From Canna indica (lineage: Eukaryota > Streptophyta > Magnoliopsida > Zingiberales > Cannaceae): DNA of 64,000 bases. The position numbers were made by a program, and so were the translations under genes. Of this stretch, positions 1 through 18,077 are shown in pieces. The stretch spans positions 98,791,501 to 98,855,500 of the forward strand of contig CP136890.1 of NCBI GenBank assembly GCA_034359265.1, read 5' to 3'. Position 1 is the first letter of the stretch. Each line of letters starts with the position of its first letter. The notes under the pieces were generated by a model. The model saw only the letters and a program-made list of their open reading frames with translations. It searched no databases and had not been told where the DNA came from.

Positions 1-297
1 AAATAGCCAGAAACACTCGACAGAACAGGGCTACAAAAATTAAGTTCCTCAGCTTTAAGAATTAACCAATCCATTAGAAAAAACACAAACTTTAGCAATT
101 AACAATTATTTATTTATTTTTGCAATTAACAAATTAACATTGTGGATAAACATCTATAACCCCATAAACTTTTCACTACATCTCAATAGCCTATTATTCT
201 AAGCTGGTATACCATAGATAAAAGACACACCACAATTACATATATATATTAGTTGTTTGCCAGATCAATTTCCTATGTTCCCATGAATATATTAATC

Positions 298-3200
298 TTA
301 GGAAATGAACGAGAAGGAAGGTTGAATAATGACCCGAACTGCAATGGGAATTCGTACTGAGTGCTTATTTCCGCCATCATACCATGTCAAGCTTCCGAAT
401 CTAAAGTCGCCTTGCACCCTTCTAACTGGTGTGAATGTCAACGCAAACGTTTGCATCTTGATGGAAGCATTGAACTCCAGAACAGAAGGCTGCACAGTTA
501 TGTTAACGCCCGAAGGAGCCTCCACCACTGCCTTGTAGATTGAGTTTGCGTCGCCGACGTTTGTGACGGTTCTCCACACTGTCACAGGTGTGTTGAGATC
601 AGAAATGGCGATAGAAGGCAAGTTCAATTGATAGAGACGATTGTCCACCAAATTACAACTCGATGCGTCGTTAGTGCACTGATAGAATTTGAGGTAATCT
701 TTTGGATCGACGTCATAAATAAGCCCAGGATCTACAGCTTTGTTAGGATCGATGTGACCGCCTCCAAAGTCAAAAGGATCAGCGAGCTTGCGAGGAATGC
801 CGTCCGCTTCAATTGGGAAGCCGTATGCATCCATTGTGTGAGCTTAATTAATTTGGAAAAACCAAGGCTTACGTCAAGATCAATATATAAAATGAACAAA
901 AATAATCTCATATTCTATATATGTGCACATATATGGAGTATAAGTTACAGATTAAATATTTATATATAATTGCTCACCAGTTGTTACAAGTGCAGATTTG
1001 ATAGCAGCAGGAGACCAATGAGGATGCACTGCTTTAAGAAGAGCTACTACTCCAGATACGTGAGGACAAGCCATCGAAGTTCCAGAATCAAATGCGTACG
1101 AATCTCCTGTTGCAGCCAAGACATTCACTCCTGGGGCTGTGATATCCGGCTGTAAAATTAAGTGGTACGTTAGCATTTAGCATAATTTATTTTGATTGAG
1201 ATCTTGTGATTTATATATGTATAAGTTTATATAGGCACTGGTCTATATATATAAGCATCTCAGTAGTGGATAATTTGATCAGTTTTTTTTAAAAAAGAAA
1301 TTCACAAGGACGATATATGTATATAGGATTATATACAAGTATGTATATTTACCTTAATTAAATCGGGGTACAATAAACTTGGACCTCTTGAGGAGAAAGC
1401 TGCTACCGTCGGCGCCATCACTTGACTCCCCACAACGGTAGAAGCAGGGCTCGCCTTTACAACGGGGGATGTGCTGTTACAATAAACATCAATTATAGTC
1501 AGATATACAACTAGGAAATTAATTAATTTACAAATTAATGAATAGTACGTGGAGAATTAAAGCAAACCTTGTACTGTCAGTGTAGTTTATTATTTGCAAA
1601 AGCACATCATTATCTACGAGGACATGTACAAAGCCTTCCAATCCCTGGGTCACCAGAAGACCCAGAGAGGTTCCTGTTGAGATAACACCCTTCGCATTGG
1701 CTTGCACTAAGCTACTCACCACCATCCCCAAGGCGCCGTTAGCTTGCGTTGCGCTGCTGGGAATTTTGCCGAAAGCAGCAGACTGTACAGAATCACTGCA
1801 GGCGACTATCTTCCCAGCTACATCCGTAGAATTTATAGCATCTGTAGAGCAACTGTAGATAATTGTTTGCATGCACACGAGTTATTAGTTAATTATACGC
1901 ACTGTTCTCAAAACTCTTGTGTAGAAATAAAAGGGAAAGAAAAAGAAAATAAATGCAGGCCTGCAAATACGTAATATATATTTACTTTGGGATTACAACT
2001 AGATCTTTGAATCCTTCATCCTTGGCAGCATAATATAAAGATTGACCCTGCAAATAAATTATAAATTAGGTCCTCAGATTAGCTTTGAACACAGTGAATG
2101 GTTGTTCAAGAAAAATTCGTATACCACTACAGTTTCATTGTCTCCAAGGGTTAAGACGGTGGGAAAAGAACGATCCATAGTGCTGGCAGCAACTGTAATC
2201 ACCCATGGCAGGTCATTACTCATTGTTTGAGGTATTGGACCATCATTTCCCCCTGAGAAGATTACTGTTATCCCCTTTGCAACTGCGTGGATGGAAGCAA
2301 AATGGGGATTCAATCGCCCGGCAATCGAGAGTGATAAAATATCCACGCCATCTTTTACAGCATCATCTATTGCTTTCAGTAAAGCAGCATCATCACAATT
2401 TCCTTGTTTTGTCCAGCAAGCCTTGTATATGGATAGCCGAGCACGAGGAGCGCCTCCTCTCGCTGTACCCACGCCGAGGCCGTGAAAACTTGCATTGGCT
2501 ACGAATGAACCTGCTGCGGTGGAAGCTGTGTGCGTCCCGTGGCCATGGATGTCTCGAGGAGATAGGTAGTCTTCTTGTATAAGCTCAGAAGTATTCAGGC
2601 CTCCGGTGTACCATCTTGCGCCGATGATCTTCCGGTTGCAGTTGTCGGCTGTGAAGTTTTGACCCACTTCACACTTTCCCTTCCATCGAGACGGTATCGG
2701 TCCATAGCCGGTGTCATCAAAACTCCTCGATTCCGGCCAAATGCCTTAATCAATTATAGATCAATATTGTTAAATGAATTCAAAACTATAGCTATATATA
2801 TGTTCATGAAGAATTGAATGCTTGCCTGTGTCGACAACTCCAATGATGACATCTTCTCCATACTTGGCTCGTTCAAGTAGTCGCGAGCGTTGCTGTTGCT
2901 GCTCAAAACCTAATCCCAGGTAATCCCAGCTTCGAGTAGTGTGCAGTGGAACGCTGCCGCTTGGCTTTATGCTGATCACTTCCGGCAATTCTAGTACGTG
3001 ATGGATGATATATCATATATTAACTTGATCTTTTAATAAATATCGTATATATGTGAGATTTAATTTATACCTGCAATTTGCTGTGCTTGGAAATCAGTAA
3101 GCATGGCGGCGAAGCCTGAGAAACAATGTCGATAACTGTAGACGATTGAGCTCAATGCTTCCTCCTTGCTATATATGATCAGGAACCGAAGGGAGAAATT

Positions 3201-3631
3201 GAGAAGATGAAGGAGTCGAGATTTAATTTGATGCAAAACTAAATAAGGATTTATTTAACTTTTACCTCCCGAGCAAATAAGACAACATATTATGGTGCGA
3301 TGCAGTGACAAGATTTGGGTCTTCATGTTGCCTCTCTCCAAGGTACACTATGTACAACTAATTAATTCACGAAAAATGAATAACAAAATATTAATTGGTG
3401 CATGTCTTATTAAGTACAACATATACAGTAGAAATAATTAATTAATTCAGTAATAAATGCATATATAATTGATTAGAAATAATTAATTAATAAATAAATG
3501 GGAAGGTCGATCTCTCATGCATGCACCTTGGTTGGTGGCTTATGATCTCCACCTGCAGCTTCAGTTTGGAAGAAGCTCAGAGCTGTGAAGAGAAGAAGAA
3601 AAATGGAAGACAGAATAGGTTTTGAAACCAT
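298..3631 (-). CDS. Subtilisin-like serine protease (plant subtilase, S8), 10 exons
   Basis: Secreted plant subtilase, predicted to act in the apoplast. Exons on the minus strand: 3631-3527, 3357-3266, 3168-3071, 2990-2826, 2744-2125, 2047-1986, 1852-1568, 1473-1353, 1149-978, 842-298. Together they give one open frame of 754 codons, the usual family length. Residues 1-26 look like a signal peptide (hydrophobic run ending near TEAAG). An inhibitor_I9 propeptide follows (YIVYLGER). The catalytic triad is Asp152 (VVDTG), His222 (GHGTH) and Ser541 ([12 protein letters not shown]). The oxyanion Asn is about residue 320 (GGNDGP). A PA-type insert comes before Ser541, and the C-terminus is fibronectin-III-like (TVTNVG). 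Intron 4 uses a GC donor (CAG|GCAAGC), which the frame requires. Nothing looks broken. The substrate cannot be read from sequence. The splice sites are my own predictions. Confidence 0.93.
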
Positions 3632-3678
3632 CTTGATTACTAATTTTTTGTGGAGTAGCTAGTCCAAGTTCTTCCAGT

Positions 3679-3686
3679 ATTTATAG
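3679..3686 (-). promoter_or_regulatory. TATA box of the subtilase gene
   Basis: On the minus strand this reads TATAAATA, about 50 bases upstream of the start codon at 3631, implying a short 5' leader. Placement rests only on motif and distance. Confidence 0.55.
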
Positions 3687-4272
3687 TTAAGCAATCCAAC
3701 TAGTATTGTAATGGTCAACTGTGGCAGCTAGGTTTGCACAGCGTGGGAAGTTCAAATTTAATTGGTTCTTAATTAATTCGGATCGGACTTGTTCAAGGGA
3801 TTCTGAGAAAATTATTACAGAATTAAACATATAATTAATTTGCAATTGGAATATCTTTATAGCTACATTGAATATTACGCGATCAGAATACATATTTTTT
3901 TCGTTTATCTTAGCAACATTAAGATCGGTTCGTCGCTGATGGCCCGTCTGAAATAAATAAAATACGACTAGTGTAATTAATTAATAATTTCACAAGTCAG
4001 GTAAACCTTAATTATCCAAATTAGACATGTGGGAATACGACTGATTCCCCGTGGACTTGCAACTGGTAAACGTTCTAACTAATTAATTTGCAGAATGATG
4101 GCATAATTAAGTCGGTTAATGAGTAAGGAATAAACATTAATTGAACCATTCTTGTTTGTACGAGTTAGCTTTCACATTTTAATCCTTATACCTGGTCAAC
4201 TCTACATTATTGGGTATTAAGAAATGCGAGATGCATGTAAACGTCAAATTGATGTTTTGCTCTAAATAAATA

Positions 4273-5360
4273 ATTGGGAAAAGATTTTTAAAAAAAAATT
4301 GTCCCTAACGTTCCTCACGGGTACTAAAATGACCCTAAATTTTTTTTGAAATCAATAATATCTCTTACGTTATGAAATTGAGTATAAAAATACATCTATA
4401 AGTAAACAACGTTAATTGATAGATAATAGAGCTGGCGTAGCTGATGACTGGGAGTAATGACGTGGACATGTGGTGCACATGCAGGTCAAGACGTTTTCTT
4501 ACGGGTATTCAAATATCTCTAACGTTTTATCACGGGTACTAAAATGCCCCTAATATTTTCTCACGGGTATAAAAATATCCTTAATATTTTCTCACAAGTA
4601 CTAAAATATGCCTAACGTTTATTTTGGAGTTAAAATACCCCTGAGATTATTGAAAATTATACAAAAATGATATCATACTAATTTTTGTTAGGTGAGACTT
4701 AACGAAGATGTCGTGGATACTGATAGAGATGTTGACTTTACACATAGTACACATACAAAGAACAACTTACCACACAATCGTAAGGGTGAGCAAAAAAATT
4801 GAAAAATCAGTTAATTGAAAAATCGATTTGAAATCGAATTAAATTTTTCGATTAACCGATTTGATAGTTTCAGTTTTAGTTTTTATTTTCTAAATTTTCA
4901 ATTTTTCTATGTGTCGCTTAAGTGGCTAGTTGCTCTCGGCAATATGCGTCACGTGTAAAGTCAATATCTTTGTCAGCATCCATGTCATCTCTGTTAAATC
5001 TCACCTAACAAAAGTTAGTTTGGTGTCATTTTTGTACCATTTTCAATAATCACAGAGGTATTTTAGCTCCAAAATAAACGTTAAGGGTATTTTAGTACTT
5101 GTGAGAAATATTAGAGACATTTTTGTACCAGTGAGAAAATATTAGAGGCATTTTAATACCCGTAAGAAAATGTCTTAGCCTGTGCGCTACATGTCCACAT
5201 CATCAGTCCTAGTCATCAATCACGTCAATTTCGTTATCTCTCAATTAATATCGTTTGTATCCAATTTCATAACGTAAGGAGTATTTTTAATCCAAAAAAA
5301 AAATTAAGAGTATTTTAGTACTCATGAGAAAATGTTAAAAGTATTTTTATACTTTTTTCC
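4273..5360. mobile_element. Fold-back / MULE-like non-autonomous element with long inverted arms
   Basis: The stretch is almost a complete palindrome. Its left half (about 4276-4770) reappears reverse-complemented in the right half (about 4925-5358). Recurring internal units resemble CTCACGGGTACTAAAATG. A 10-base direct repeat, TAAATAAATA, flanks both sides (4263-4272 and 5361-5370), a possible target-site duplication of the size Mutator-like elements make. The flank is AT-rich and of low complexity, so this is not conclusive. No transposase is encoded. A loop of about 150 bases near 4780-4920 has A/T-rich CGATTAACCGATT motifs. Confidence 0.6.
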
Positions 5361-5902
5361 TAAATAAATATAGTGGGTACGATAAATTAAAATGTCAAAC
5401 ACAAGAAATTTAAAAGAAAATATCTTTTTTCTTCTTTTTCTAAAAATTGATTTAGAAGAAAGAAGGGAATTAAGTTGGGGGCCGCATGTGAACGTACACC
5501 CATGTTTTTGTCAAAACTAGCATTGTTGGCATTTTTTTAAGGGCAATAGGAAGGAGGGATAAATTTAATAGTTTTTCGTTATGAAAGCAGCATTTATAAG
5601 AGTTATATAAAAAGTTAATTAATTGATACATCATGTAAACCGATCTGTAAACTGGTTAGCTCATTGAACCAAATCGAATATGCTTTTGCTTCTGTTGCCC
5701 AATTATAAGATCCAGATATCAACCGAAGTAAATAGATTGCTATGGCTAAAGAACACAATTCAAACAGATGGTAATAGAACCATTCAGCAATATGCCTGAC
5801 AGCCTCATTGCCAATAAGAAAAAAGACAGTGACCAAAAAAATATTCCCTTCGAGATAAATCTGATATAAAGACTAATTGGATAAATAACTCATCTAGGAA
5901 AC

Positions 5903-9105
<3,203 letters not shown>

Positions 9106-9330
9106 GGTTTACAAGCTGAAAGAAACGAAACAAGACCTAAAACGGTAAATCGCGGAAGGCGAAACCTAAAACTTAAAACGGCTCGAAAAGAAACCGTGAC
9201 AAGGAATAAAAATGACGCTTTGATTACCTCTCTATCTCTCTTCCTGCGCTCTTCTTGTCTATGGCGCCGCCGTTGCTGTCCGCTTCTTTCTTCTAAATAC
9301 AACAGCGCATCAGCTTACGAAGGACGATCG

Positions 9331-9361
9331 TTAGGGTTTTACTTTGGAAAATATATAGTGG
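9331..9361 (-). promoter_or_regulatory. RPS20 promoter: telo box and TATA-like element
   Basis: On the minus strand AAACCCTAA (9331-9339) is the telo-box motif typical of plant ribosomal-protein promoters. About 13 bases upstream is CCACTATATA (9352-9361), a TATA-like element. The same ten bases occur upstream of RPS13 at 12549-12558. Confidence 0.7.
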
Positions 9362-10541
9362 ATTGCGGAGTGAAAATTTCCATTAAACCCCCCATTAGTT
9401 ATCATAATTTTGTAAATTGCTAAAATTATCACATGGCTTAAATGACCTTTATATCCCGCTCCATTTACCACTACCTCCGGTGAAGTGAAGTGAGTCCTCC
9501 ATCCCTCGGCCAAGGCTGTGAAAGTGAATCAGCGATTTGTTTCTAAAACAATAATGTTTTAAAAAATAGTTTCGTCGCTTTTGAGCAGAAAAAAGTTTGT
9601 TTGAAGAAATATTTTCGATTGAAGAACAAAAAGCAATTTAACTTAAGTGAAATATTTAAAGTACGTTTATCATCAAATATAAAAAGATTCATATTTTCTA
9701 ATATTGAAAATTCTAATATTATTAGATATCCATTTTTTATTGTTTAATTTCATCAAATATTTCTAAAACATCACATTTTAAAAATAATTTCTGATATTTA
9801 AGAATAATTATAACATCAAAAGTTTTGGTATAATGTAAAACACTTTGATCTATAAAAGTTATTAAATTTTAAGAATATATAATATTAGTTCTCTTCAGTT
9901 CTCATGTTTAAAACTTAATGTATAGCCCGGAACACAAATGTTATAAAAATTACTAATTCTGCTGCGTTAATTATAAAACATTACACAAGGTTTTATTATT
10001 TTAATTCGCTGCCACCGCTTGGAAAGAAAATTACGGCAAAGAATTTTAGGATTCCTTTAATTCAGTAATGCTGCAAGCTACGATATATTGAAGTAAAAAT
10101 AACAAAAGCCGTATTCCGCATTCATCGCCGAAATTCCTTTACCAAACAAATAACTTAAGGATTCTCCTTAAATATTTCACTAATTAACCAGCTAAATTTT
10201 CGAATTCAAATTGTTGGCATAATACAAATCGGCCAAAAGTTAAATGGAAGAGAACCATTCAATTGGAAGAATTCCCGCTTATATTAGTTGAAGGTTGATG
10301 AAAACAGGCCAAATGAATAATGACACAACAAAATAAGCACCACATTGTCTAACTCATCTTTAAAAGCAGTCATAAATCATCACAGAAAACAAAAGCATCA
10401 AAAGGTCGACACTCCAATAACATTAAATAGTTCTTTCTGTAACAACTAAAGTCTTTGAAGTGATCAAATGATTGCTGAACTGACTTCTAGATTCCTCGCA
10501 GAACATAAACATTTTACCAAAATTATTTGATGAACCGAATC
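9362..10541. other. AT-rich intergenic DNA between RPS13 and RPS20
   Basis: I see no supported gene, RNA or complete transposon here. The stretch is AT-rich and contains the RPS20 upstream sequence on one side and the RPS13 3' flank on the other. Confidence 0.6.
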
Positions 10542-12471
<1,930 letters not shown>

Positions 12472-12548
12472 GGCGACGGCGGCGTTGGCTGGAACGGCGG
12501 AAACCCTAGACAGCGGAGAAGAGCGCGAAAGAACTGCCTTGCGATGTT

Positions 12549-12558
12549 TATATAGTGG
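12549..12558 (-). promoter_or_regulatory. TATA element of RPS13
   Basis: On the minus strand CCACTATATA, followed by AACATCGC, lies about 80 bases upstream of the start codon. AAACCCTA telo-like motifs occur on the plus strand at 12501 and 12600. Confidence 0.5.
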
Positions 12559-12894
12559 TCTCAGATGATTTGGTATGTAAATTACCATAAATACCCTCAA
12601 AACCCTAGTCACTCGATGAGGAAGCGGCCTACGAGGATCGTCCGATTCACTTTACCGTGCGATAAAAAAGGACAAGGGTTAATTTCATTTTTGTCCACAA
12701 GGTTCCAAGGCTCAAGGCTTAATTGTTTAATTCGATAGCTTTCTTCAAATTTTATTTTAGTCCTCAATTTTGTAATTTTTTTACAAAAATTTATATATTT
12801 ATAATATAATTCCATGGTAATCCTTTCATTTAAGAATCATTTATTTTCTTAAATATATATGCAATTTGTTGGCATAATCAAGTCAACTCAAACG

Positions 12895-13245
12895 TCACTA
12901 ATCATGGGACTCCATCCGATTATATAAGAACACATATATCCTTCATTTTATTATCCGAAATTTGACTGTAATGAGCCTGACATCTCTAGGATAAACTTCG
13001 ACTCATTTCAGACATATTCTTGTGAAATTTAGGGAGATATTATTGCTTGAGACATCTATATCTTACACTATAAAGAGACATAATGTACATCAAGTATATT
13101 CTCGATTTTAATTTCATACACATTATTTGAAATTTCTTCTTACTTGAGCGCTAAAGTATTTTTACAGGTCCTCCGCTAGAGTCACACCCATACCAGGAGA
13201 CGTGAATGAACGCATCACCTCAACTTCGTGCAAGACTGTTTGGTA
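12895..13245. repeat. Dispersed repeat, copy 1 (solo-LTR-like)
   Basis: This segment is clearly related to 42726-43062. Shared blocks include CGACTCATTTCAGACATAT, CACTATAAA(G/T)AG plus CATAATG-like text, and CCGCT(A/G)GAGTCGCAC. The TATA-like CACTATAAA element followed by a downstream C/T-rich block suggests the promoter part of an LTR, but I see no TG...CA ends. Confidence 0.5.
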
Positions 13246-13249
13246 TTCT

Positions 13250-14080
13250 ATATTATGTATTTTGTCAGCTTCAATTTTATATTTTTGGTATTGTATTTTT
13301 ATTTATTGAATTGTGATATGTGAAAAAAAATGAACACGTTCGAACAAGATACCTGAAACTTGTAGTGTAGTACTCGTTCTCGAAGAATAAATAAATATAT
13401 TCCAATAAAATGTCTGTACTATATACCCACCACAAGTTTCGAGTAGGGTCCGACTCGAGGTGCCAACTGGATAGGATCCGAATCCAAATCGCTAAGAATG
13501 AATCCTATACGTGGTAGAGTATATAGTATTGGAACCGCTCATCCCTAATAAATTTAATCAAAAATTCTATTTTTCCACTAAATTGAACATTCCATCGATT
13601 TAACAACTAAATTGAAATTAATGTTGAAATAATATTAACAAAACTAGTGATCTGTAATATTCCGAAGCGATTCATTTGCTTTTTGCTATCAATAAAACAA
13701 TTAGTTGTTCAGTTATCATATAATATGCAAAGTGAGATCATTTCTATTAATTTTGTCCATAACGAAAAATGGAAAATTCATTTGAAAAATAAGATACCAT
13801 GAAGGGAACCCAATTAATTATCATACTGCTAGCCTCAATGGAGTAAACATTTGTTTTGGAAATTGCCATCGACAATCCAATTTAACTTCATAAAAGAAAT
13901 TTGAAGAAGAAGAAGAAGAATAATAAAGGAACAGGAAAAAAAAATCAGCTAAAAAAGAAAAGAAAAACTATTCTGGCATCGATGTCTTTAGTATCCGTTG
14001 TCATTTCGGAGCACCGCCTGCCTTGCTGTCGAATTGTTGCCATGGCTGAGTCTAGGCGGCTGACCTCCTATCACCCTCAC
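13250..14080. other. AT-rich intergenic DNA downstream of CHX copy 1
   Basis: No supported gene. It contains adenine-rich runs near 13890-13970 that create a spurious lysine-rich ORF. Confidence 0.55.
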
Positions 14081-16639
14081 CTACTGCTGCACCACCAACA
14101 AGGACACTCGGCCGCCGAAGTCCGTCGACACTAGTAAGTCCCCGATGACCCCTAACTCCGGGTACTCGCTCCACATCGACAACCCCGTCGTGAGCGGCGA
14201 CTCCTTCCCTGCGTTTCGTCCCAGTATGAGCAGGTTGAAGTCATTGCTCACCTCACGGATAACCCCCAGCGTCCCCTCGCTGTCCCTCACCATCTCCTCC
14301 CTGTACACCACCCTCTTCCCGTTCACACTCGCTTGTCGGAACCTCATCAGCATCTTATTGTCGGTTAGCTCCTCACTCCCCGGCTCCCACCTATCCCTGG
14401 GCAGGAAGAACCGCACCACCGTCAGCTCGACGGAGCTCCGCTCCACCATGCGCGCGGCGAGAGCGAGCGCTTCGCGGTCATCTGGCCCGCCGAAGAAGTA
14501 GACCGCCACGCGGTGCAAATGCGGCCCTCCGTCGAAGAGCCCATTGTCAACGAAGATCCCGACAGAGCAGGGCGCACACCGGAGGACGTTGAGGTTGACC
14601 GCGTGCACGGGAGTGCAGCCGAAGCTCACGTTGCCGCCCGCCACCATGTGTTTGCGGAAGGGAACGATGACGAGGGACACCTTCTTGTCGAGGGCAAGGG
14701 AGCAGAGGTCGCTGTGCATCGTGCTGTAAGGGGAGAGGCAAACGTACGGGAGTACAGAGACGGCGCCGGAGTACTTCTTCTCGAAAAGCGAGAAGGCGTT
14801 GGTGATGTGTTCGGTCTCCGAGAGTCCGGACGTGGACTTGTCGTGGCGCTTGTAAGGGATGAGGACGGCATCCGTGCGGCCGACGAGCTCGTTGAGGTGA
14901 AGCAGGTAGACGCAAATAGGGGAGTTGATGGAGGGGCCGAGGGCCTCGAGGAGGACGAGGAGGGCGTTGACATTTTCCTGCTGGTAGACGCAGGCGAGGA
15001 CGCCGAGCTCGTGATTGGGCAAGGCATGCTCCACATTCCGACGCATGTAGGCCACGAAGCGGTCCTCCGGCCGATACATGCGCCTAACCATGGGCGTGGT
15101 GCCGCCGCAAATGATGACGATGGAGATAACGACGGCGGTGAAGAGCTGCGTGTCCACCTTCTGCAATCACATAAAATATATACCTTAAAATTAAGCTGTG
15201 ATTAATTTAATTAGTTATAATTAGAGAAATAAGGAGTAGAATTTGGCAATTGGTGAATTTGCACAACGTACATGTTCTACCTTCCACTGCGTAGCATATC
15301 CTACTTCTTGAATGCCCTTGTTGATCATTATGATCCCGAGAGAGAGAACATCGCGGCGCGACATGGTGGTGAAGATGCACGGAAGAATCACGCCCACGAA
15401 CTTGGAAACTACTGTCAATAGCAGAAACAATTCCAGCATCCCCCATTGCCTCACGTCTACCATTGTTGCGAAGTCAATTTGCATCCCGGCGTGGGCTATG
15501 ACCATCGGCGTTAGCAGCCCGGCCACAAAGCGGTCGACCCGTTCCACCAGCGTCGTCCCCAGCGGGGCTCCCCCCGGCAACACCATCCCGAAGAGCAAGG
15601 GCCCGATGATGAAGTCGAACCCGATCATCATGCACATGAACCCGCACGCAAACGCCATTAGCAGCACCGATACGACGCTCGCCTCGCCCAAGAGCGCCCC
15701 CTCCGGCGTGCGCTGCACGATCATGACCACGAGCGGCCTCATCACCAACAAGATGATTCCCGCCACGCCGATGACGGACAGCGGTCCGAGGAGCCCGCGC
15801 AGAGGGTTGTCGGCCCTGCTGCTCAGCACGAACGTGCGCATGCAGCCATCGGCCAAAAGATAGATGATGTCAGCGATGAGAGCAGCAGACATGGCGAGGC
15901 GACCGACCTTGGAGGCGAGGAGGTTCAGCTCACTAAGGAAGCAGGAGACCACGACGTACGAGGTCAGGCTCCATTTGTTGGATATGTAGTGGAGCAAGGA
16001 TATTTTTGCAAAATTAGAAGGCAGCCTGTTCTTCAAGGCGGAGGCAACAAGGTAGACGGAGAGATAAGGAAGCAGAGTGCCGACCACCGCGACGCTCACC
16101 GCCTTCTTGCCTACCTTGGGGATCATGCTCAAGTCAGTCTTCACGCCCAACACAAAGTAGAAGAGCGTGTAGGACATGACAGTCACGGTCTGAAGCTGCT
16201 CCAAGGTCTGACGGGAAAAGAGCAGCTTTTCAAACTTGAGGGTCCGGCCGAGGCAACTCGGACTTAGTAGTATGCCAGCCTGCAACATGAGCATGTCGAT
16301 TAAGAAGCAAAGCATTCATTCGTGGTGGAGATTCATGACCACATATATACCTAGAGATGGAGTCGTTCGATTAGACAAATTAATTACCACAATTTGAGAG
16401 ATGATGATGGGTTGGCCGAGGCGGGCGAGGACGACGTGCGTGACGCGGGAGAAGATGAAGACGATGACGATATGGTACAGGACAATCGGTAAGGCAAAGT
16501 TGAAGGGGTTGTCGCCCAACCATATGCCAGTGGAGGTGGTCGTCATGGCGCGGTAACAGTAGATGGTGTTTGCCTCCGCTGGTGGTGCGTCGGCGCCGAG
16601 ATAATCCGCCATTTGTTCGCTGCCGGCGGTAGTTCCCAT
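14081..16639 (-). CDS. Cation/H+ antiporter of the CHX (CPA2) family, copy 1
   Basis: Predicted endomembrane or plasma-membrane monovalent cation (K+)/H+ exchanger. Exons: 16639-16388, 16279-15281, 15160-14081. They join to 776 residues, normal for CHX. The N-terminal motif is GIWLGDNPFNFALPI. The Na_H_exchanger membrane region runs to about residue 420. The C-terminal half is soluble, with a USP-like region (YFFGGPDDREALALA). The membrane-helix motif normally written SAALVND reads SAALIAD, so the aspartate (Asp221) is kept. The coding exons are GC-rich compared with the flanks. Antisense ORFs of up to 230 codons on the plus strand are by-products of this composition. The paralog at 31153-33831 shares both intron positions. 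Confidence 0.92.
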
Positions 16640-16650
16640 TTTTTAACCCA

Positions 16651-16653
<3 letters not shown>

Positions 16654-16694
<41 letters not shown>
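16654..16694. repeat. GA microsatellite in the CHX copy 1 5' leader
   Basis: An uninterrupted (GA)n run of about 40 bases begins 15 bases upstream of the ATG. It reads CT-rich on the transcribed strand, like the pyrimidine-rich leaders of many plant genes. Confidence 0.9.
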
Positions 16695-16697
<3 letters not shown>

Positions 16698-16744
16698 TAT
16701 ATAAGAATGATGAATGGTCGGTGCTCCTTAATCGGCGACCCTTA

Positions 16745-17238
16745 AATATATATATATATAGTTGACAGTTGACCAAAAACTTTGTCAATATGCGAAGGGA
16801 AGCACATTTATGTTCAGATTACTACACCCGCTAGTAATTTATTTATTTCCAATCTATATATCATGTTGTATCCTAACAATAAATAGTCGAGTGGATTTTA
16901 AAAACTATCATAAAATAAGCTATGAAAACAATAAACACGATAACACATTGTTACAAAATATAAGGAAATTTCTTGCATATCCAAAAATCGAACCTGGCGA
17001 GAGAGGAATAAAAATCAAGCACAAATTAAAAATTAATATGAAGAAATAATAATAACATGCAAATTTACATGTGGTTCGGAAACTGCAAGATGTCGTTCCT
17101 GCTTCCACAAAGAAATTTGTTAAAATTGACTCAATTGGAGCCTCAATCAAGATCAAATTAGATTGGATTTGTGATCGAACTATGTTCAATTGGAGCCCGC
17201 AGCCGCGCCCACGACGCGCCTTGCAGGTATGGCGAACG
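16745..17238. other. AT-rich intergenic DNA upstream of CHX copy 1
   Basis: A TA microsatellite near 16747-16760 may supply a TATA element for CHX copy 1. Nothing else is supported. Confidence 0.5.
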
Positions 17239-17313
17239 CGTGAGTCTAAGGATGACAATGATTCGGTTAATCGTACTTTTAGTGGTTAATCGAAATCGAA
17301 AAAGAAATCGTTC

Positions 17314-17934
17314 TGTTAGGGATCCTCGGGTTTGTTAAGTTTTGTACGTGTCATGACGGTTCCTAACGTGCATTGTAAATATACATCATTTGCATCCATG
17401 TAAAATGTTCGTGCACCGCCCACCGCTCTCGCCCACGACTAGGAAACGACCCTCGTTTGCTAAGCCACTACATGGTCGGTAGGGTGTGCGGATCATGTAA
17501 TTATGCTTTGTAAAAGCGCTTGCGCACCGCCTACCGCTCTCGCACACGACTAGAAAATGTATCTCGTTTCCTAGCCGTGGCATGATCGGTGGGGGTGTGC
17601 GACCATAGAAAATTTTGTCATACTCCTCGTGCTTTTGGAAACCCCGTGGGTGGCACAAGGGACTAGGCTCCACAAGTATAGTACTCAGGTATAGTCTGGG
17701 CACACTCTAGTTTTTCGCTCTTGCATTCGTTCAACCATTTGTAAGCATTTTCCATACAATCGGTCATTTTGCCAAAATGTTTTTGCCTCCAAGCGCACAA
17801 AGACTTGAAGACGAACGAATTGGGAGCCCGCGACTTTTCGACATTGGCAAAGCGGTCTTTGCCTAAGGCTCATCCCTTGTGCGGGAGAAAGGGAGCCGCA
17901 CTAACGTTTTCGCTCAAAATAGTTAGTCCGTGAC
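17314..17934 (+). repeat. 5' LTR of the gypsy element
   Basis: Begins TGTTAGGG and ends TCCGTGACA. It aligns along its full length with 22414-23044. Internal GCACCGCCCACCGCTCTCGC blocks recur twice in each LTR. Confidence 0.9.
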
Positions 17935-17936
17935 AG

Positions 17937-17950
17937 TTGCTATCAGAGCG
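17937..17950 (+). other. Primer-binding site (tRNA-iMet type) of the gypsy element
   Basis: TTGCTATCAGAGCG follows the 5' LTR by two bases. It resembles the canonical TGGTATCAGAGC complement of initiator tRNA-Met with one substitution. Confidence 0.75.
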
Positions 17951-18077
17951 AGGCAAGCTCGCAAAACTTTGTGCAAGCAACCGACGCAACCCGTCGACAA
18001 GCTCGTGCCTTCGTCGTTGGAGACAAACGACGTTGGGGCACTCGACAATCTCGCATGAGATATTTTCTTGAACAAGC

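Noticed and set aside
14513..15205. 230-codon plus-strand ORF opposite CHX copy 1
   Set aside because: Antisense shadow of a GC-rich exon. Composition-driven, no domain, and the minus strand is clearly the CHX gene.
16543..16788. 81-codon ORF with a Ser-Leu repeat upstream of CHX copy 1
   Set aside because: It translates the GA/CT microsatellite and overlaps the CHX start in another frame.
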